Assembly (NCBI GenBank): GCA_004357435.1
Contig: SMVS01000071.1
Coordinates: 1 to 39,890, forward strand
DNA: 39,890 nucleotides
Source: Nitrospina sp.
Lineage (GTDB): Bacteria; Nitrospinota; Nitrospinia; Nitrospinales; Nitrospinaceae
Reading direction: 5' to 3'
The notes below the pieces were generated by a model. It had not been told where the DNA came from and made no database searches. It saw only the letters and a program-made list of their open reading frames with translations. Both the position numbers and the translations under genes were made by a program. Numbering within the stretch: the stretch's first letter is position 1; each line of letters begins with the position of its first letter. This document shows, piece after piece, positions 1-12,661 of this stretch.

Positions 1-1
1 C

Positions 2-682
2 AAAATGGCCGGACGTCACGGCAACAAGGGCGTGGTCTCCAACATCGTGCCTGAGGAAGATATGCCATACATGGAGAACGGCGAGCCGGTGGAGCTCGTC
101 CTGAATCCCCTGGGGGTTCCCTCGCGCATGAATGTCGGGCAGATCCTGGAAACCAATCTCGGCATGGCCGCCAAAGTCAGCGGTCAATTCATGGCGACGC
201 CCGTGTTCGACGGCGCCCAGGAAGAGGATGTGCGGCGACTGCTCACCGAGGCCGGTTGTCCCCCTTCCGGCGAGGTGACGTTGCATGACGGGCGCAACGG
301 CGAACCCTTTCATCAGAAAGTCATGGTGGGTTACATCTATTTGCTCAAACTGCATCATTTGGTCGATGATAAAATTCACGCGCGCTCCACGGGGCCTTAC
401 TCCCTCGTCACGCAACAGCCTTTGGGCGGCAAGGCCCAGTTTGGCGGCCAGCGTCTCGGGGAAATGGAGGTCTGGGCGATCGAAGCCTATGGCGGCGCTT
501 ACACCTTGCAGGAAATGTTGACTGTCAAATCCGATGACGTCGAAGGCCGCAAACGCATGTATGAGGCCATCGTCAAAGGCGACACCAACTTGGTGTCCGG
601 TCTGCCGGAATCCTTCAATGTGTTGGTTAAAGAATTGCAGAGTCTTGCTATCGATGTGGAATTGATCGAGGCCGCAAAATAA
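2..682 (+). CDS. rpoB: RNA polymerase beta subunit, C-terminal part
   Basis: This is the last ~226 codons of the beta subunit; the 5' part lies before the window. The open frame begins inside the KMAGRHGNKG motif, whose two lysines correspond to E. coli beta K1065 and K1073 next to the active centre. Further on come the conserved C-terminal blocks DKIHARSTGPYS, GGKAQFGGQRLGEMEVWA and LQEMLTVKSDD, which form the clamp anchor and contact beta'. It ends with TAA 87 nt before rpoC, the usual rpoBC order. The frame is intact and conservation is high, so the identity is not in doubt; only the true start is unseen. Confidence 0.98.
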   Translation, partial: KMAGRHGNKGVVSNIVPEEDMPYMENGEPVELVLNPLGVPSRMNVGQILETNLGMAAKVSGQFMATPVFDGAQEEDVRRLLTEAGCPPSGEVTLHDGRNGEPFHQKVMVGYIYLLKLHHLVDDKIHARSTGPYSLVTQQPLGGKAQFGGQRLGEMEVWAIEAYGGAYTLQEMLTVKSDDVEGRKRMYEAIVKGDTNLVSGLPESFNVLVKELQSLAIDVELIEAAK

Positions 683-769
683 ATATTAGGGACCTCAAAA
701 GCCTGAGAAAACCGTAACTGTTTTTTATTGGGTATGCTTTTTTAAAACTTCTTTTAGGAGACCACACTG

Positions 770-4861
<4,092 letters not shown>

Positions 4862-4890
4862 ATTAATGATATATAAAGGTCATTTTACCC

Positions 4891-4918
4891 TTGACTCCGG
4901 TCTTTTCGATGTTAAGAT
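4891..4918 (+). promoter_or_regulatory. candidate extended -10 promoter before rpsL
   Basis: TTGACT (4891-4896), 16-nt spacer, then TAAGAT (4913-4918) preceded by TG at 4910-4911 in the extended -10 position. It lies in the only sizeable gap (168 nt) between rpoC and rplQ, so it is the natural place for the str-operon promoter. The -10 hexamer matches the sigma70 consensus at only 4 of 6 bases, so this is a prediction from sequence alone. Confidence 0.5.
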
Positions 4919-4958
4919 TCAGGTCTTTTCCTCTGCTGGAAATAAAACCTAACGTTTT

Positions 4959-5023
4959 TTAACTCAACAAGTTAATCAGGGGGCATCCGTCTGATTTTAT
5001 TAGGATTGCCTGATTAAGAGAGG
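4959..5023 (+). promoter_or_regulatory. rpsL leader with mutually exclusive hairpins
   Basis: Three overlapping inverted repeats precede rpsL. They are TTAACT/AGTTAA (4959-4964 with 4970-4975), AATCAG/CTGATT (4974-4979 with 4991-4996) and TTAATCAG/CTGATTAA (4972-4979 with 5010-5017). The last shares bases with each of the other two, so it cannot form together with either. Its 3' arm touches the Shine-Dalgarno AGAGAGG (5017-5023) of the TTG-started rpsL. The arrangement would suit translational or attenuation control of the str genes; a controlling ligand cannot be read from the sequence. Confidence 0.4.
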
Positions 5024-5029
5024 TTTATT

Positions 5030-5407
5030 TTGCCGACCATCAATCAACTGGTCAAAGTTGGCCGACAGCGGCCTGAAGATAAAACGGGCAGTCCGGCTCT
5101 AAAGGCCTGCCCGCAAAAGCGAGGGGTGTGCGTCCGGGTGTATACCTCCACGCCAAAAAAGCCCAACTCGGCCTTACGTAAGGTGGCCCGGGTCCGGTTG
5201 ACCAATGGCATGGAAGTGACGACCTATATCCCCGGTGTGGGTCACAATTTACAGGAGCATTCGATTGTTTTGATCCGGGGGGGGCGGGTGAAAGATCTTC
5301 CGGGAGTGCGGTACCACGTGGTCCGGGGCAGTTTGGACACTTTGGGTGTGGATGGCCGCATGAAGAGCCGTTCTAAATACGGCACGAAGAAACAGAAAAA
5401 AGGCTAA
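5030..5407 (+). CDS. rpsL: 30S ribosomal protein S12
   Basis: uS12, 125 aa, decoding-centre protein of the small subunit. The conserved cores TPKKPNSALRKVARVRLTNG and GGRVKDLPGVRYH are present; the aspartate of the second is the residue methylthiolated by RimO in other bacteria. The lysine positions tied to streptomycin response (PKKPNSA and RVKDLP) are wild type in appearance. The start must be TTG at 5030, which gives the universal N-terminus MPTINQLV; Shine-Dalgarno AGAGAGG lies at 5017-5023. It is the first gene of the str group, 22 nt before rpsG. Confidence 0.98.
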   Translation: MPTINQLVKVGRQRPEDKTGSPALKACPQKRGVCVRVYTSTPKKPNSALRKVARVRLTNGMEVTTYIPGVGHNLQEHSIVLIRGGRVKDLPGVRYHVVRGSLDTLGVDGRMKSRSKYGTKKQKKG

Positions 5408-5429
5408 TTTTTAACCCTAAAAGGAACCC

Positions 5430-5903
5430 ATGGCAAGAAGGCACGAAGCAGAAAAACGGGAGATTTTACCGGATCCCAAGTACAGCGATATCCTGGTGGC
5501 TCGGTTTATCAACTGCCTTTTGAAAAAAGGCAAGAAGAGCCTGGCTGAAAAGTTGTTTTATTCGGCCCTCGATAATGTTGCCATAAAACTGAAGGAAGAA
5601 AAGCCGCTGGCCGTTTTCAAAAAAGCTGTGGAAAATGTCGCGCCGGTACTGGAAGTGCGGTCGCGCCGCGTGGGAGGCGCCACGTATCAGGTGCCGGTGG
5701 AAGTCAGTTTCACCCGACGCACCGCTTTGGGCATCCGCTGGATGATTGCCAACGCCAAATCCCGCGCGGGACGGACCATGGCGGAAAAACTGACCCTTGA
5801 GATTGTCGATGCTTTTAATAATACCGGTGGTGCCATTCGTAAAAAAGAAGATGTGCATCGAATGGCCGAAGCCAACAAGGCGTTCGCTCATTACCGTTGG
5901 TGA
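5430..5903 (+). CDS. rpsG: 30S ribosomal protein S7
   Basis: uS7, 157 aa (the family is ~156), a primary binder of the 3' major domain of 16S rRNA and nucleator of 30S head assembly. Recognised from the N-terminus MARRHEAEKREILPDPKYSD, the VEVRSRRVGGATYQVPVEV block and the C-terminal KKEDVHRMAEANKAFAHYRW. ATG start with AAGGA 4 nt upstream. It lies between rpsL and fusA; in E. coli S7 represses this operon by binding the rpsL-rpsG gap, but here that gap is only 22 nt, too short for the E. coli-type target. Confidence 0.98.
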   Translation: MARRHEAEKREILPDPKYSDILVARFINCLLKKGKKSLAEKLFYSALDNVAIKLKEEKPLAVFKKAVENVAPVLEVRSRRVGGATYQVPVEVSFTRRTALGIRWMIANAKSRAGRTMAEKLTLEIVDAFNNTGGAIRKKEDVHRMAEANKAFAHYRW

Positions 5904-5918
5904 GTGCAATAGAAATTC

Positions 5919-8021
5919 ATGAGTAAGAAAATCACGCTGGAAAAAGTCAGGAATATCGGGATCATCGCTCACATCGATGCCGGCAAGACCACGACCACGG
6001 AGCGCATCCTGTATTACACCGGTAAAAGTCACAAAATCGGTGAAGTTCACGATGGCAGTGCGACCATGGACTGGATGGAGTTGGAGCAGGAGCGGGGCAT
6101 CACCATCACCTCCGCGGCCACCACCTGTTTTTGGAAGGAGCACCAGATCAACATCATCGACACTCCGGGGCATGTCGATTTTACCGCGGAAGTGGAGCGG
6201 TCCTTGCGGGTGCTCGATGGCGCTGTTGGCGTGTTCTGCGCCGTGGGGGGAGTCGAGCCGCAGTCCGAGACGGTGTGGCGCCAGGCCTCCAAATACCAGG
6301 TGCCGCGCATTGGATTCGTCAATAAAATGGATCGCGCGGGTGCGGATTTCCTCAATTGCGTGGCGCAAATGCGGGATCGGTTGAACGCCAATCCAGTGCT
6401 GGCGCAGTTGCCCGTTGGTGCTGAGGACCGTTTCGAGGGTGTGGTGGACTTGGTGACGATGAAGGCCAATATTTACTCCGATAAGAATAGTAAAGGCGAG
6501 ACTTACGATGTAGTGGAAATCCCGGAAAATCTCCGCGAGCAGGCCGAGGAGTATCGCGAAAAGCTGATGGAAGCCTTGAGCGACGTGGATGAAGCCCTGA
6601 TGGCGAAGTTTTTGGATGGCAAGGACATCTCCGAGGCGGAAATCCGGGCGGCCTTGCGGGCCGGCACGCTGAGCTTGAGTTTCACCCCGATCTTTTGCGG
6701 CGCCGCTTTTAAAAATAAAGGAGTCCAGCAGTTGCTGGATGCCGTCAATGCTTATCTGCCCTCTCCTCTGGAAATTCCAGCCGTAGTCGGAATCAACCCC
6801 AACAATCAGCAGGAAGTGACGCGTGCCCCGGATGTAACAGCGCCTTTGTCGTCTCTGGCTTTTAAGATCATGACCGATCCTTTTGTCGGCCAGCTGGTTT
6901 TCATTCGAGTGTATTCGGGGGAATTGAAAAGCGGTACTTACGTGTACAACTCCACAAAAAACCAGCGCGAGCGGGTCGGGCGTTTGCTCCGCATGCATGC
7001 CAATAAAAGGGAAGAAATTGATACGCTTTCCGCCGGCGATATCGGAGCCGTGGTCGGATTCAAAAAAACTTTCACCGGCGACACGCTGTGCTTGGAGGGG
7101 GATCCGGTGGTGCTGGAAACCATTTCCTTTCCCCAGCCGGTCATTTCCGTGGCGATCGAGCCTAAAACCAAGCCGGAGGCGGACAAGCTTTCGGATTGTC
7201 TCGCCAAACTCCAGCAGGAAGATCCCACCTTTGAGGTTCGGGTCGATCCGGAAACCAATCAAACCATCATTTCCGGGATGGGTGAATTGCATTTGGAAAT
7301 TTTAGTGGATCGTATGAAGCGCGAATTCTCTCTGGATGTGAACGTATCGAAACCGCAGGTCGCCTACCGCGAAACCATCACCAAATCGGTGGAATTTAAT
7401 TACAAGCATGTCAAGCAGTCCGGTGGCCGTGGCCAATACGGTCATGTGGTGATCTTGCTGGAGCCGCGTGAGGCGGGTGACGGGTTTGAGTTCGTCAATA
7501 AGATCACCGGCGGGGCCATTCCCAGGGAATATATTCCCGCTGTGCAAAAGGGCATCGTCGAAGCCATGGACCGCGGCATCTTGTGCGGATATTCGGTGGT
7601 GGATTGCCGGGTGACCCTGCTCGATGGCTCCTATCATGATGTCGATTCCTCCGAGATGGCTTTCAAGATTTGCGCCTCGATTGCCTTCCGGGAGGCCGCC
7701 AAGAAGGCTTCTCCGGTATTGCTGGAGCCCGTGATGGAGGTCGAAGTGGTGACTCCGGAGGATTTTATGGGCGACGTGATTGGTAACTTGAGTTCCAAGC
7801 GAGCCAAGATTAAGGAGCTGGGTGACCGGGCGGGCGCCAAGGTCATTCGGTCCGAGGTGCCGTTGGCGGGCATGTTTGGTTATTCCACTGATTTACGGTC
7901 TGCCACCCAGGGCCGAGCTAATTATACGATGGAGTTTGCGAAATATGATGTGGTTCCCAGTTCAGTAGCCGAGGAATTGATTGCGAAAGCGGCGGGAACC
8001 TCCAGTTCGGTTGCGGTGTAG
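5919..8021 (+). CDS. fusA: translation elongation factor G
   Basis: EF-G, 700 aa, the GTPase that moves tRNAs and mRNA on the ribosome. G1 loop AHIDAGKT at residues 17-24, G2/switch I region ERGITITSAATT, G3 DTPGHVDF, G4 NKMDRAGADF, then domains II-V, including SGGRGQYGHVVI of domain IV and the C-terminal GYSTDLRSATQGRA. Length and domain order are normal. The ATG lies 15 nt after rpsG, and no clear Shine-Dalgarno is present, suggesting translational coupling to rpsG. Confidence 0.98.
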   Translation: MSKKITLEKVRNIGIIAHIDAGKTTTTERILYYTGKSHKIGEVHDGSATMDWMELEQERGITITSAATTCFWKEHQINIIDTPGHVDFTAEVERSLRVLDGAVGVFCAVGGVEPQSETVWRQASKYQVPRIGFVNKMDRAGADFLNCVAQMRDRLNANPVLAQLPVGAEDRFEGVVDLVTMKANIYSDKNSKGETYDVVEIPENLREQAEEYREKLMEALSDVDEALMAKFLDGKDISEAEIRAALRAGTLSLSFTPIFCGAAFKNKGVQQLLDAVNAYLPSPLEIPAVVGINPNNQQEVTRAPDVTAPLSSLAFKIMTDPFVGQLVFIRVYSGELKSGTYVYNSTKNQRERVGRLLRMHANKREEIDTLSAGDIGAVVGFKKTFTGDTLCLEGDPVVLETISFPQPVISVAIEPKTKPEADKLSDCLAKLQQEDPTFEVRVDPETNQTIISGMGELHLEILVDRMKREFSLDVNVSKPQVAYRETITKSVEFNYKHVKQSGGRGQYGHVVILLEPREAGDGFEFVNKITGGAIPREYIPAVQKGIVEAMDRGILCGYSVVDCRVTLLDGSYHDVDSSEMAFKICASIAFREAAKKASPVLLEPVMEVEVVTPEDFMGDVIGNLSSKRAKIKELGDRAGAKVIRSEVPLAGMFGYSTDLRSATQGRANYTMEFAKYDVVPSSVAEELIAKAAGTSSSVAV

Positions 8022-8066
8022 ACCCATATCAAAATAAACCCTCTAGAAAAAATGGAGTGAAAGAGC

Positions 8067-9257
8067 ATGGCTAAAGAAAAATTTGTGAGAGATAAACCCC
8101 ATATGAATGTTGGTACCATTGGTCATGTCGATCATGGTAAAACCACCCTCACTGCGGCCATCACTTTAGTTTTATCCAAAAAAGGTCTGGCGGAGAGTGT
8201 CGCTTTCGATCAGATCGACAAGGCGCCTGAGGAAAAAGAGCGGGGCATCACCATCGCCATCGCGCATGTGGAATACCAGACCGAAAAGCGTCATTACGCG
8301 CATGTGGATTGCCCCGGCCATGCCGACTATGTCAAAAATATGATCACCGGCGCGGCGCAGATGGACGGCGCCATCCTAGTGTTGAACGCTTCCGATGGCC
8401 CCATGCCGCAGACCCGGGAACACATCCTGCTGGCGCGCCAGGTGGGTGTGCCCAAGATCGTGGTGTTCATGAACAAGTGCGATACGGTCGACGATCCAGA
8501 TCTGCTGGATTTGGTGGAAGAGGAAGTGCGAGACCTGTTGAAAAAGTATAAATTCCCGGGGGATGAAATTCCCGTGATTCGCGGCAGTGCCCTGCAGGCT
8601 TTGGAAAATCCAGATGACGAGGAAAAAACCAAATGCATTTGGGATTTGATGAACGCCGTGGATGAGTACATCCCGGTTCCAGACCGGCCCATCGACAAGC
8701 CGTTCCTGATGCCGATTGAAGACATTTTCAGCATCTCCGGTCGCGGCACCGTGGCTACCGGCAGGATCGAAACCGGAGTCATCAAAGTCGGGGAAGAAGT
8801 GGAAATCGTAGGATTCAGGCCCACCACCAAAACCACCGTGACCGGCGTGGAGATGTTCCGCAAACTGCTGGATGACGGGCGGGCCGGGGACAACGTGGGG
8901 TGCCTGTTGCGCGGTACCAAACGCGAAGATATCGAACGCGGTCAGGTCTTGGCCAAGGCGGGTTCCATCACCCCGCACACCAAGTTCAAAGCCGAGGTGT
9001 ATATCCTGACTAAAGATGAGGGAGGCCGTCACACGCCCTTCTTCAACGGCTACCGTCCGCAGTTTTATTTCCGCACCACCGACGTGACCGGTATTGTGAC
9101 TCTGGCATCGGGCGTGGAAATGGTGATGCCTGGTGACAACGTGACGTTTGAGGTGGAATTAATAACCCCGGTGGCCATGGCCAAGGAATTGCGATTCGCC
9201 ATCCGGGAAGGCAGCCGCACAGTGGGCGCCGGTATCGTAAGTGAGATCACCGAATAA
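8067..9257 (+). CDS. tuf: translation elongation factor Tu
   Basis: EF-Tu, 396 aa, the GTPase that delivers aminoacyl-tRNA. P-loop GHVDHGKT at residues 19-26, DCPGHADYVKNMITGAAQMDG for G3 and the following helix, NKCD for G4, then the two beta-barrel domains, ending RTVGAGIVSEITE. The Shine-Dalgarno is TGGAGTGA upstream of the ATG. Its stop codon overlaps the rpsJ start by one base (TAATG), so tuf ties the str group to the S10 group. Only one tuf copy is visible; many genomes carry a second elsewhere. Confidence 0.98.
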   Translation: MAKEKFVRDKPHMNVGTIGHVDHGKTTLTAAITLVLSKKGLAESVAFDQIDKAPEEKERGITIAIAHVEYQTEKRHYAHVDCPGHADYVKNMITGAAQMDGAILVLNASDGPMPQTREHILLARQVGVPKIVVFMNKCDTVDDPDLLDLVEEEVRDLLKKYKFPGDEIPVIRGSALQALENPDDEEKTKCIWDLMNAVDEYIPVPDRPIDKPFLMPIEDIFSISGRGTVATGRIETGVIKVGEEVEIVGFRPTTKTTVTGVEMFRKLLDDGRAGDNVGCLLRGTKREDIERGQVLAKAGSITPHTKFKAEVYILTKDEGGRHTPFFNGYRPQFYFRTTDVTGIVTLASGVEMVMPGDNVTFEVELITPVAMAKELRFAIREGSRTVGAGIVSEITE

Positions 9258-9565
9258 TGGGCGACCAGAGAATTAAAATCAAGTTGAAAGCGTACGACCA
9301 TAAGCTCCTCGATTGGTCGGTGGCCGAGATTGTGGAAACCACCAAACGGACGGGCGCGCGGGTGATCGGGCCGATTCCTTTGCCGACAGTGAGAAATCGG
9401 TGGACCGTTCTCAGGTCGCCGCATGTCGATAAAAAATCCAGGGAGCAGTTCGAGATGCGGACCCACAAACGGATTCTGGAAATTCTCGAGCCGACCCCGC
9501 AAACCGTGGATGCTTTGATGAAATTGGACTTGTCGGGCGGCGTGGATATTGAAATCAAACTTTGA
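9257..9565 (+). CDS. rpsJ: 30S ribosomal protein S10
   Basis: uS10, 102 aa, small-subunit head protein that also serves in transcription antitermination with NusB. Conserved RIKIKLKAYDHKLLD start, GPIPLPT, and SPHVDKKSREQFEMRTHKR. The ATG overlaps the tuf stop by one base. Because of this overlap there is no S10-operon leader here, so the L4-controlled leader attenuator known from E. coli cannot exist at this site. The last ~12 residues (LDLSGGVDIEIKL) are typical. Confidence 0.98.
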   Translation: MGDQRIKIKLKAYDHKLLDWSVAEIVETTKRTGARVIGPIPLPTVRNRWTVLRSPHVDKKSREQFEMRTHKRILEILEPTPQTVDALMKLDLSGGVDIEIKL

Positions 9566-9579
9566 GTGGTTAAGGTGCT

Positions 9580-10209
9580 ATGAAGGGATTGTTGGGAAAA
9601 AAGATTGGAATGACCGAGATCTTCACAGAGCAGGGAGACTGTGTGCCGGTGACCGTTATTCAAGTGGAGCGTTGTATTCCCTTGCTCAGGCGCACTCTGG
9701 AGAAAGACGGTTACCAGGCGGTTTTGGTTTCCTATGGCGACCGCAAGGCCAAGCACACCAATAAACCGTTGCAGGGATTTTATGACAAGTTGAAAGCCAA
9801 GCCGGGAAAGATCCTCACCGAGTTTCGTGATCAGGATATTGACGATGAAGCTCTGGGCAAACCGCTCAATGTGGATATGTTTGAAGAGGGAGAGCGCGTC
9901 AAAGTGGTCGGGATTTCCAAGGGCAGAGGCTTCGCCGGAGTGGTGAAACGATTCGGGTCCAAGGGCAATCCTGCGTCGCGGGGCACCCACGAATCCTTCC
10001 GCGGCGGCGGCGCTATCGGCATGCACACCTATCCGGGGCGTGTCCTCAAAGGTCAGGGCATGCCCGGCCGGATGGGCGGGCAAACGGTGCATGAGAAAAA
10101 CCTCAAGGTGGTCCGTGTGGATGCCGGCAACAACGTCATTCTCATTAAGGGCTCGGTCCCGGGAGCCAACGGCGGGATCGTTAGAATCATGGGCAGACCC
10201 ACGAAATAA
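9580..10209 (+). CDS. rplC: 50S ribosomal protein L3
   Basis: uL3, 209 aa, early-assembly protein of the large subunit whose loop reaches toward the peptidyl-transferase centre. It starts MKGLLGKKIGMTEIF and has the signature stretch SKGRGFAGVVKRFG followed by the long loop (GTHESFRGGGAIG, PGRVLKGQGMPGRMGG). The glutamine methylated in E. coli L3 (GQMG) is arginine here (GRMG), a frequent natural variant. ATG start 14 nt after rpsJ, with AAGGTG as the Shine-Dalgarno. Confidence 0.97.
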   Translation: MKGLLGKKIGMTEIFTEQGDCVPVTVIQVERCIPLLRRTLEKDGYQAVLVSYGDRKAKHTNKPLQGFYDKLKAKPGKILTEFRDQDIDDEALGKPLNVDMFEEGERVKVVGISKGRGFAGVVKRFGSKGNPASRGTHESFRGGGAIGMHTYPGRVLKGQGMPGRMGGQTVHEKNLKVVRVDAGNNVILIKGSVPGANGGIVRIMGRPTK

Positions 10210-10229
10210 TTTTGAAAGGAAAACCCGGC

Positions 10230-10862
10230 ATGCCGGAATTGGAATTGGATTTGGTTGACATGGACAACAAGAAGGTGGGAACCGTCGCGCTGGCCGCGGC
10301 CGTGTTCGACGTCAAGATACGGGAGCACTTGGTCCAGCAGTATGTGAATCTGCAGATGGCGACCCGGCGGCGAGGCACCGCGTCAACCAAGAGTAACAAG
10401 GGGGATCTGCACGGCAGTGGCGCAAAACCCTGGCGGCAGAAAGGCACCGGCCGGGCGCGGGCGGGCACCACCCGGTCGCCCATCTGGCGTGGCGGTATGA
10501 CGGTGTTTGGGCCGACCCCGCGCGATTATTCTTTCAAAATGTCCAGAAAATCCAAAAAACTGGCGCTCAGTTCGGTTTTGACTGACCGGTTGCGGGCCAA
10601 CAAGATTCAAGTGGTGAAGGAGTTGTCCCTCGCGGCACCGAGGACCAAAGACGCGGTGGCGTTACTGAAAAAGCTGGGGTTGCCATCCAAAACTCTTTTT
10701 CTGCTGCACCAAAAAAACTCCAACCTGGAGTTGGCCGTGCGTAATTTGCCGCAGGTGGATGTGTTGTCGGTGGACGGCCTCAATGTGTACGACATTTTGA
10801 TGCATGAGAAAATTGTGTGTACCCCAGAAGCGTTGAAGAAGGTTGAGGAGCGTTTGAACTGA
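10230..10862 (+). CDS. rplD: 50S ribosomal protein L4
   Basis: uL4, 210 aa, lines the nascent-peptide exit tunnel. The tunnel loop region is clear: GTASTKSNKGDLHGSGAKPW, then KGTGRARAGTTRSPIWRGG. I start it at ATG 10230 (MPELELDLVD), not at an in-frame TTG 18 nt upstream, because GAAAGGA at 10214-10220 is well spaced (9 nt) from the ATG. The stop overlaps the rplW start (TGATG), indicating translational coupling. In E. coli L4 represses the S10 operon; no target leader is visible here. Confidence 0.95.
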   Translation: MPELELDLVDMDNKKVGTVALAAAVFDVKIREHLVQQYVNLQMATRRRGTASTKSNKGDLHGSGAKPWRQKGTGRARAGTTRSPIWRGGMTVFGPTPRDYSFKMSRKSKKLALSSVLTDRLRANKIQVVKELSLAAPRTKDAVALLKKLGLPSKTLFLLHQKNSNLELAVRNLPQVDVLSVDGLNVYDILMHEKIVCTPEALKKVEERLN

Positions 10863-11149
10863 TGAACGTCTATAAAATTTTAGAAAAACCACTGATCACT
10901 GAAAAAAGTACCCTCATGCAGGAACAGAGCAACCGGGTGATGTTTCAGGTGAAGCGGTCGGCCAATAAGTTGCAGATCAAGGAGGCGGTTCAGAAAATAT
11001 TCAGCGTTACCGTGCTGGATGTGAACACCATGAACGTCAAACCCAAAAATCGCCGGTTCGGAAAGCATATGGGTAAAACCAAGCAATGGAAAAAAGCCAT
11101 CGTGTTGCTGAAGGCTGGCGACAAGATCGACTTTTTTGAGGGAGCTTAA
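10862..11149 (+). CDS. rplW: 50S ribosomal protein L23
   Basis: uL23, 95 aa, located at the tunnel exit where trigger factor and SRP dock. The start MNVYKILEKPLITEKST and the C-terminal GKTKQWKKAIVLLKAGDKI fit the family. Start ATG overlaps the rplD stop by one base. It ends 5 nt before rplB, and the GGGAG near its end probably serves as the rplB ribosome-binding site. Confidence 0.97.
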   Translation: MNVYKILEKPLITEKSTLMQEQSNRVMFQVKRSANKLQIKEAVQKIFSVTVLDVNTMNVKPKNRRFGKHMGKTKQWKKAIVLLKAGDKIDFFEGA

Positions 11150-11154
11150 GATCA

Positions 11155-11982
11155 ATGCCGATTAAAAAAATGAATCCCACCTCCCCGGGCGTGCGGTTTC
11201 AAACCCGTAACGATTACCACGAGATCACCAAAAAGACGCCGGAAAAGAGTCTGTTGGTGTCCATTTCCAAGCATGCTGGCCGGAATAACAACGGCCGGAT
11301 CACCGCCAAGCGGCGGGGCGGCGGGCACAAAAGACAGTACCGCATTATCGATTTCAAGCGGGACAAGGATGGCATCACCGCCAAGGTTGTCGGGATCGAG
11401 TACGATCCCAACCGTTCCGCGAATATCGCCCTGTTGGTTTATAAGGATGGCGAGAAACGTTATATTCTGGCACCCAAGGAATTGACCGATGGGTCGGTGG
11501 TGGTGTCCGGCGAGGGCGTGGAACCGCGGCCCGGGAATTGCCTGGCGCTCAAGGATATTCCTGAAGGCACGCTGATTCACAATATCGAACTGCGCCCCGG
11601 CAAGGGCGGTCAGTTGGCGCGCAGTGCCGGTGCCAGCGTGCAGTTGATGGCCAAAGAAGGACGGTACGCCAACCTCAAGTTGTCGTCCGGGGAAATTCGA
11701 CTGGTGGACGTGAATTGCCGGGCGACGGTGGGTACCGTGGGCAACAGCGATCATGAAAACGTCACGCTCGGCAAGGCCGGGCGGGTGCGCTGGATGGGTC
11801 GGCGGCCGCGGGTTCGAGCCGTGGCCATGAACCCGGTGGACCATCCCATGGGCGGGGGTGAAGGGCGCTCTTCCGGCGGCCGGCACCCGTGCAGTCCCTG
11901 GGGAGTTCCAGCCAAGGGGTACAAGACGCGTAAAGTTAAAAAATTGTCCAGTAAATATATTTTAAGCCGTCGCAAAAAATAA
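11155..11982 (+). CDS. rplB: 50S ribosomal protein L2
   Basis: uL2, 275 aa (family 273-280), a core 23S-binding protein near the peptidyl-transferase centre and inter-subunit bridge. GRNNNGRITAKRRGGGHKR near the N-terminus and the C-terminal NPVDHPMGGGEGRSSGGRHP with H230 (E. coli H229) are hallmark blocks. The tail is basic (YILSRRKK). ATG start 5 nt after the rplW stop. Confidence 0.98.
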   Translation: MPIKKMNPTSPGVRFQTRNDYHEITKKTPEKSLLVSISKHAGRNNNGRITAKRRGGGHKRQYRIIDFKRDKDGITAKVVGIEYDPNRSANIALLVYKDGEKRYILAPKELTDGSVVVSGEGVEPRPGNCLALKDIPEGTLIHNIELRPGKGGQLARSAGASVQLMAKEGRYANLKLSSGEIRLVDVNCRATVGTVGNSDHENVTLGKAGRVRWMGRRPRVRAVAMNPVDHPMGGGEGRSSGGRHPCSPWGVPAKGYKTRKVKKLSSKYILSRRKK

Positions 11983-12007
11983 TGAACGAAGATAAGGAAC
12001 GGGATTC

Positions 12008-12289
12008 ATGGCAAGATCATTAAAAAAAGGACCCTTTGTGGATGGGTCGTTGTTGGAAAAGGTGGAAGTGATGAACCGGCGCAACGACCGAAAGGTCATC
12101 AAGACCTGGTCGCGCAGGTCCACCATCCTGCCGGAGTTCGTGGGACACACGTTCGCCATTCACAATGGCAAAAAGTTCATTCCCGTGTTTGTGACGGAGA
12201 ACATGGTCGGTCATAAAATGGGTGAGTTTTCGCCGACCCGCACTTTTCGGGCGCACAGCGGAAAGACTAAAAAAACCTTATCGAAATAA
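12008..12289 (+). CDS. rpsS: 30S ribosomal protein S19
   Basis: uS19, 93 aa, small-subunit head protein in the A-site finger region, partner of S13. Recognised from MARSLKKGPFVDGSLL, the WSRRSTILPEFVGHTFAIHNG block and KMGEFSPTRTFRAHS. ATG start with AAGGAA at 11995-12000. It follows rplB and precedes rplV as in most bacteria. Confidence 0.98.
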   Translation: MARSLKKGPFVDGSLLEKVEVMNRRNDRKVIKTWSRRSTILPEFVGHTFAIHNGKKFIPVFVTENMVGHKMGEFSPTRTFRAHSGKTKKTLSK

Positions 12290-12309
12290 CCAGGGATAGC
12301 GAGCTGACG

Positions 12310-12648
12310 ATGGACGTGAGAGCTGTACTGAGACACACGAGGACGACCCCGCAGAAAGCGCGGCTGGTGGCGGATATGATTCGCGGCAAAAATGTCAACG
12401 AAGCGATGAATGTGCTTTCGTTCACCCGCAAAAAAGCCGCCGGAATATTTCAAAAGCTGTTGAAGTCCGCCATCGCCAACGCCGAGGAAAATCACAAGGT
12501 AGTGGATGTCGATGATTTATACATTAAAGAGGTGTATGTGGATGCGGGGGCGGTATTGAAACGTCAGCTGACGCGGGCGCGGGGAATGGCCAACTTGATA
12601 CTGAAACGCACCAGCCACATCACTCTGATATTGAACGAAAAAGACTAA
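12310..12648 (+). CDS. rplV: 50S ribosomal protein L22
   Basis: uL22, 112 aa, whose long beta-hairpin lines the exit tunnel. The N-terminal domain has RTTPQKARLVADMIRGK and the SAIANAEENHKVVDVDDLYI block. The hairpin region reads KRQLTRARGMANLILKRTSH. In place of the more common PRARGRA tip it has LTRARGMAN, still within family variation. ATG start at 12310 preceded by a weak GGGAT. Confidence 0.97.
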   Translation: MDVRAVLRHTRTTPQKARLVADMIRGKNVNEAMNVLSFTRKKAAGIFQKLLKSAIANAEENHKVVDVDDLYIKEVYVDAGAVLKRQLTRARGMANLILKRTSHITLILNEKD

Positions 12649-12661
12649 TAGGGAGATTGAC

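Noticed and set aside
5466..7292. Minus-strand open frame (608 codons) opposite rpsG-fusA
   Set aside because: Mirror of highly biased codon use in fusA; no recognisable domain and no start region of its own.
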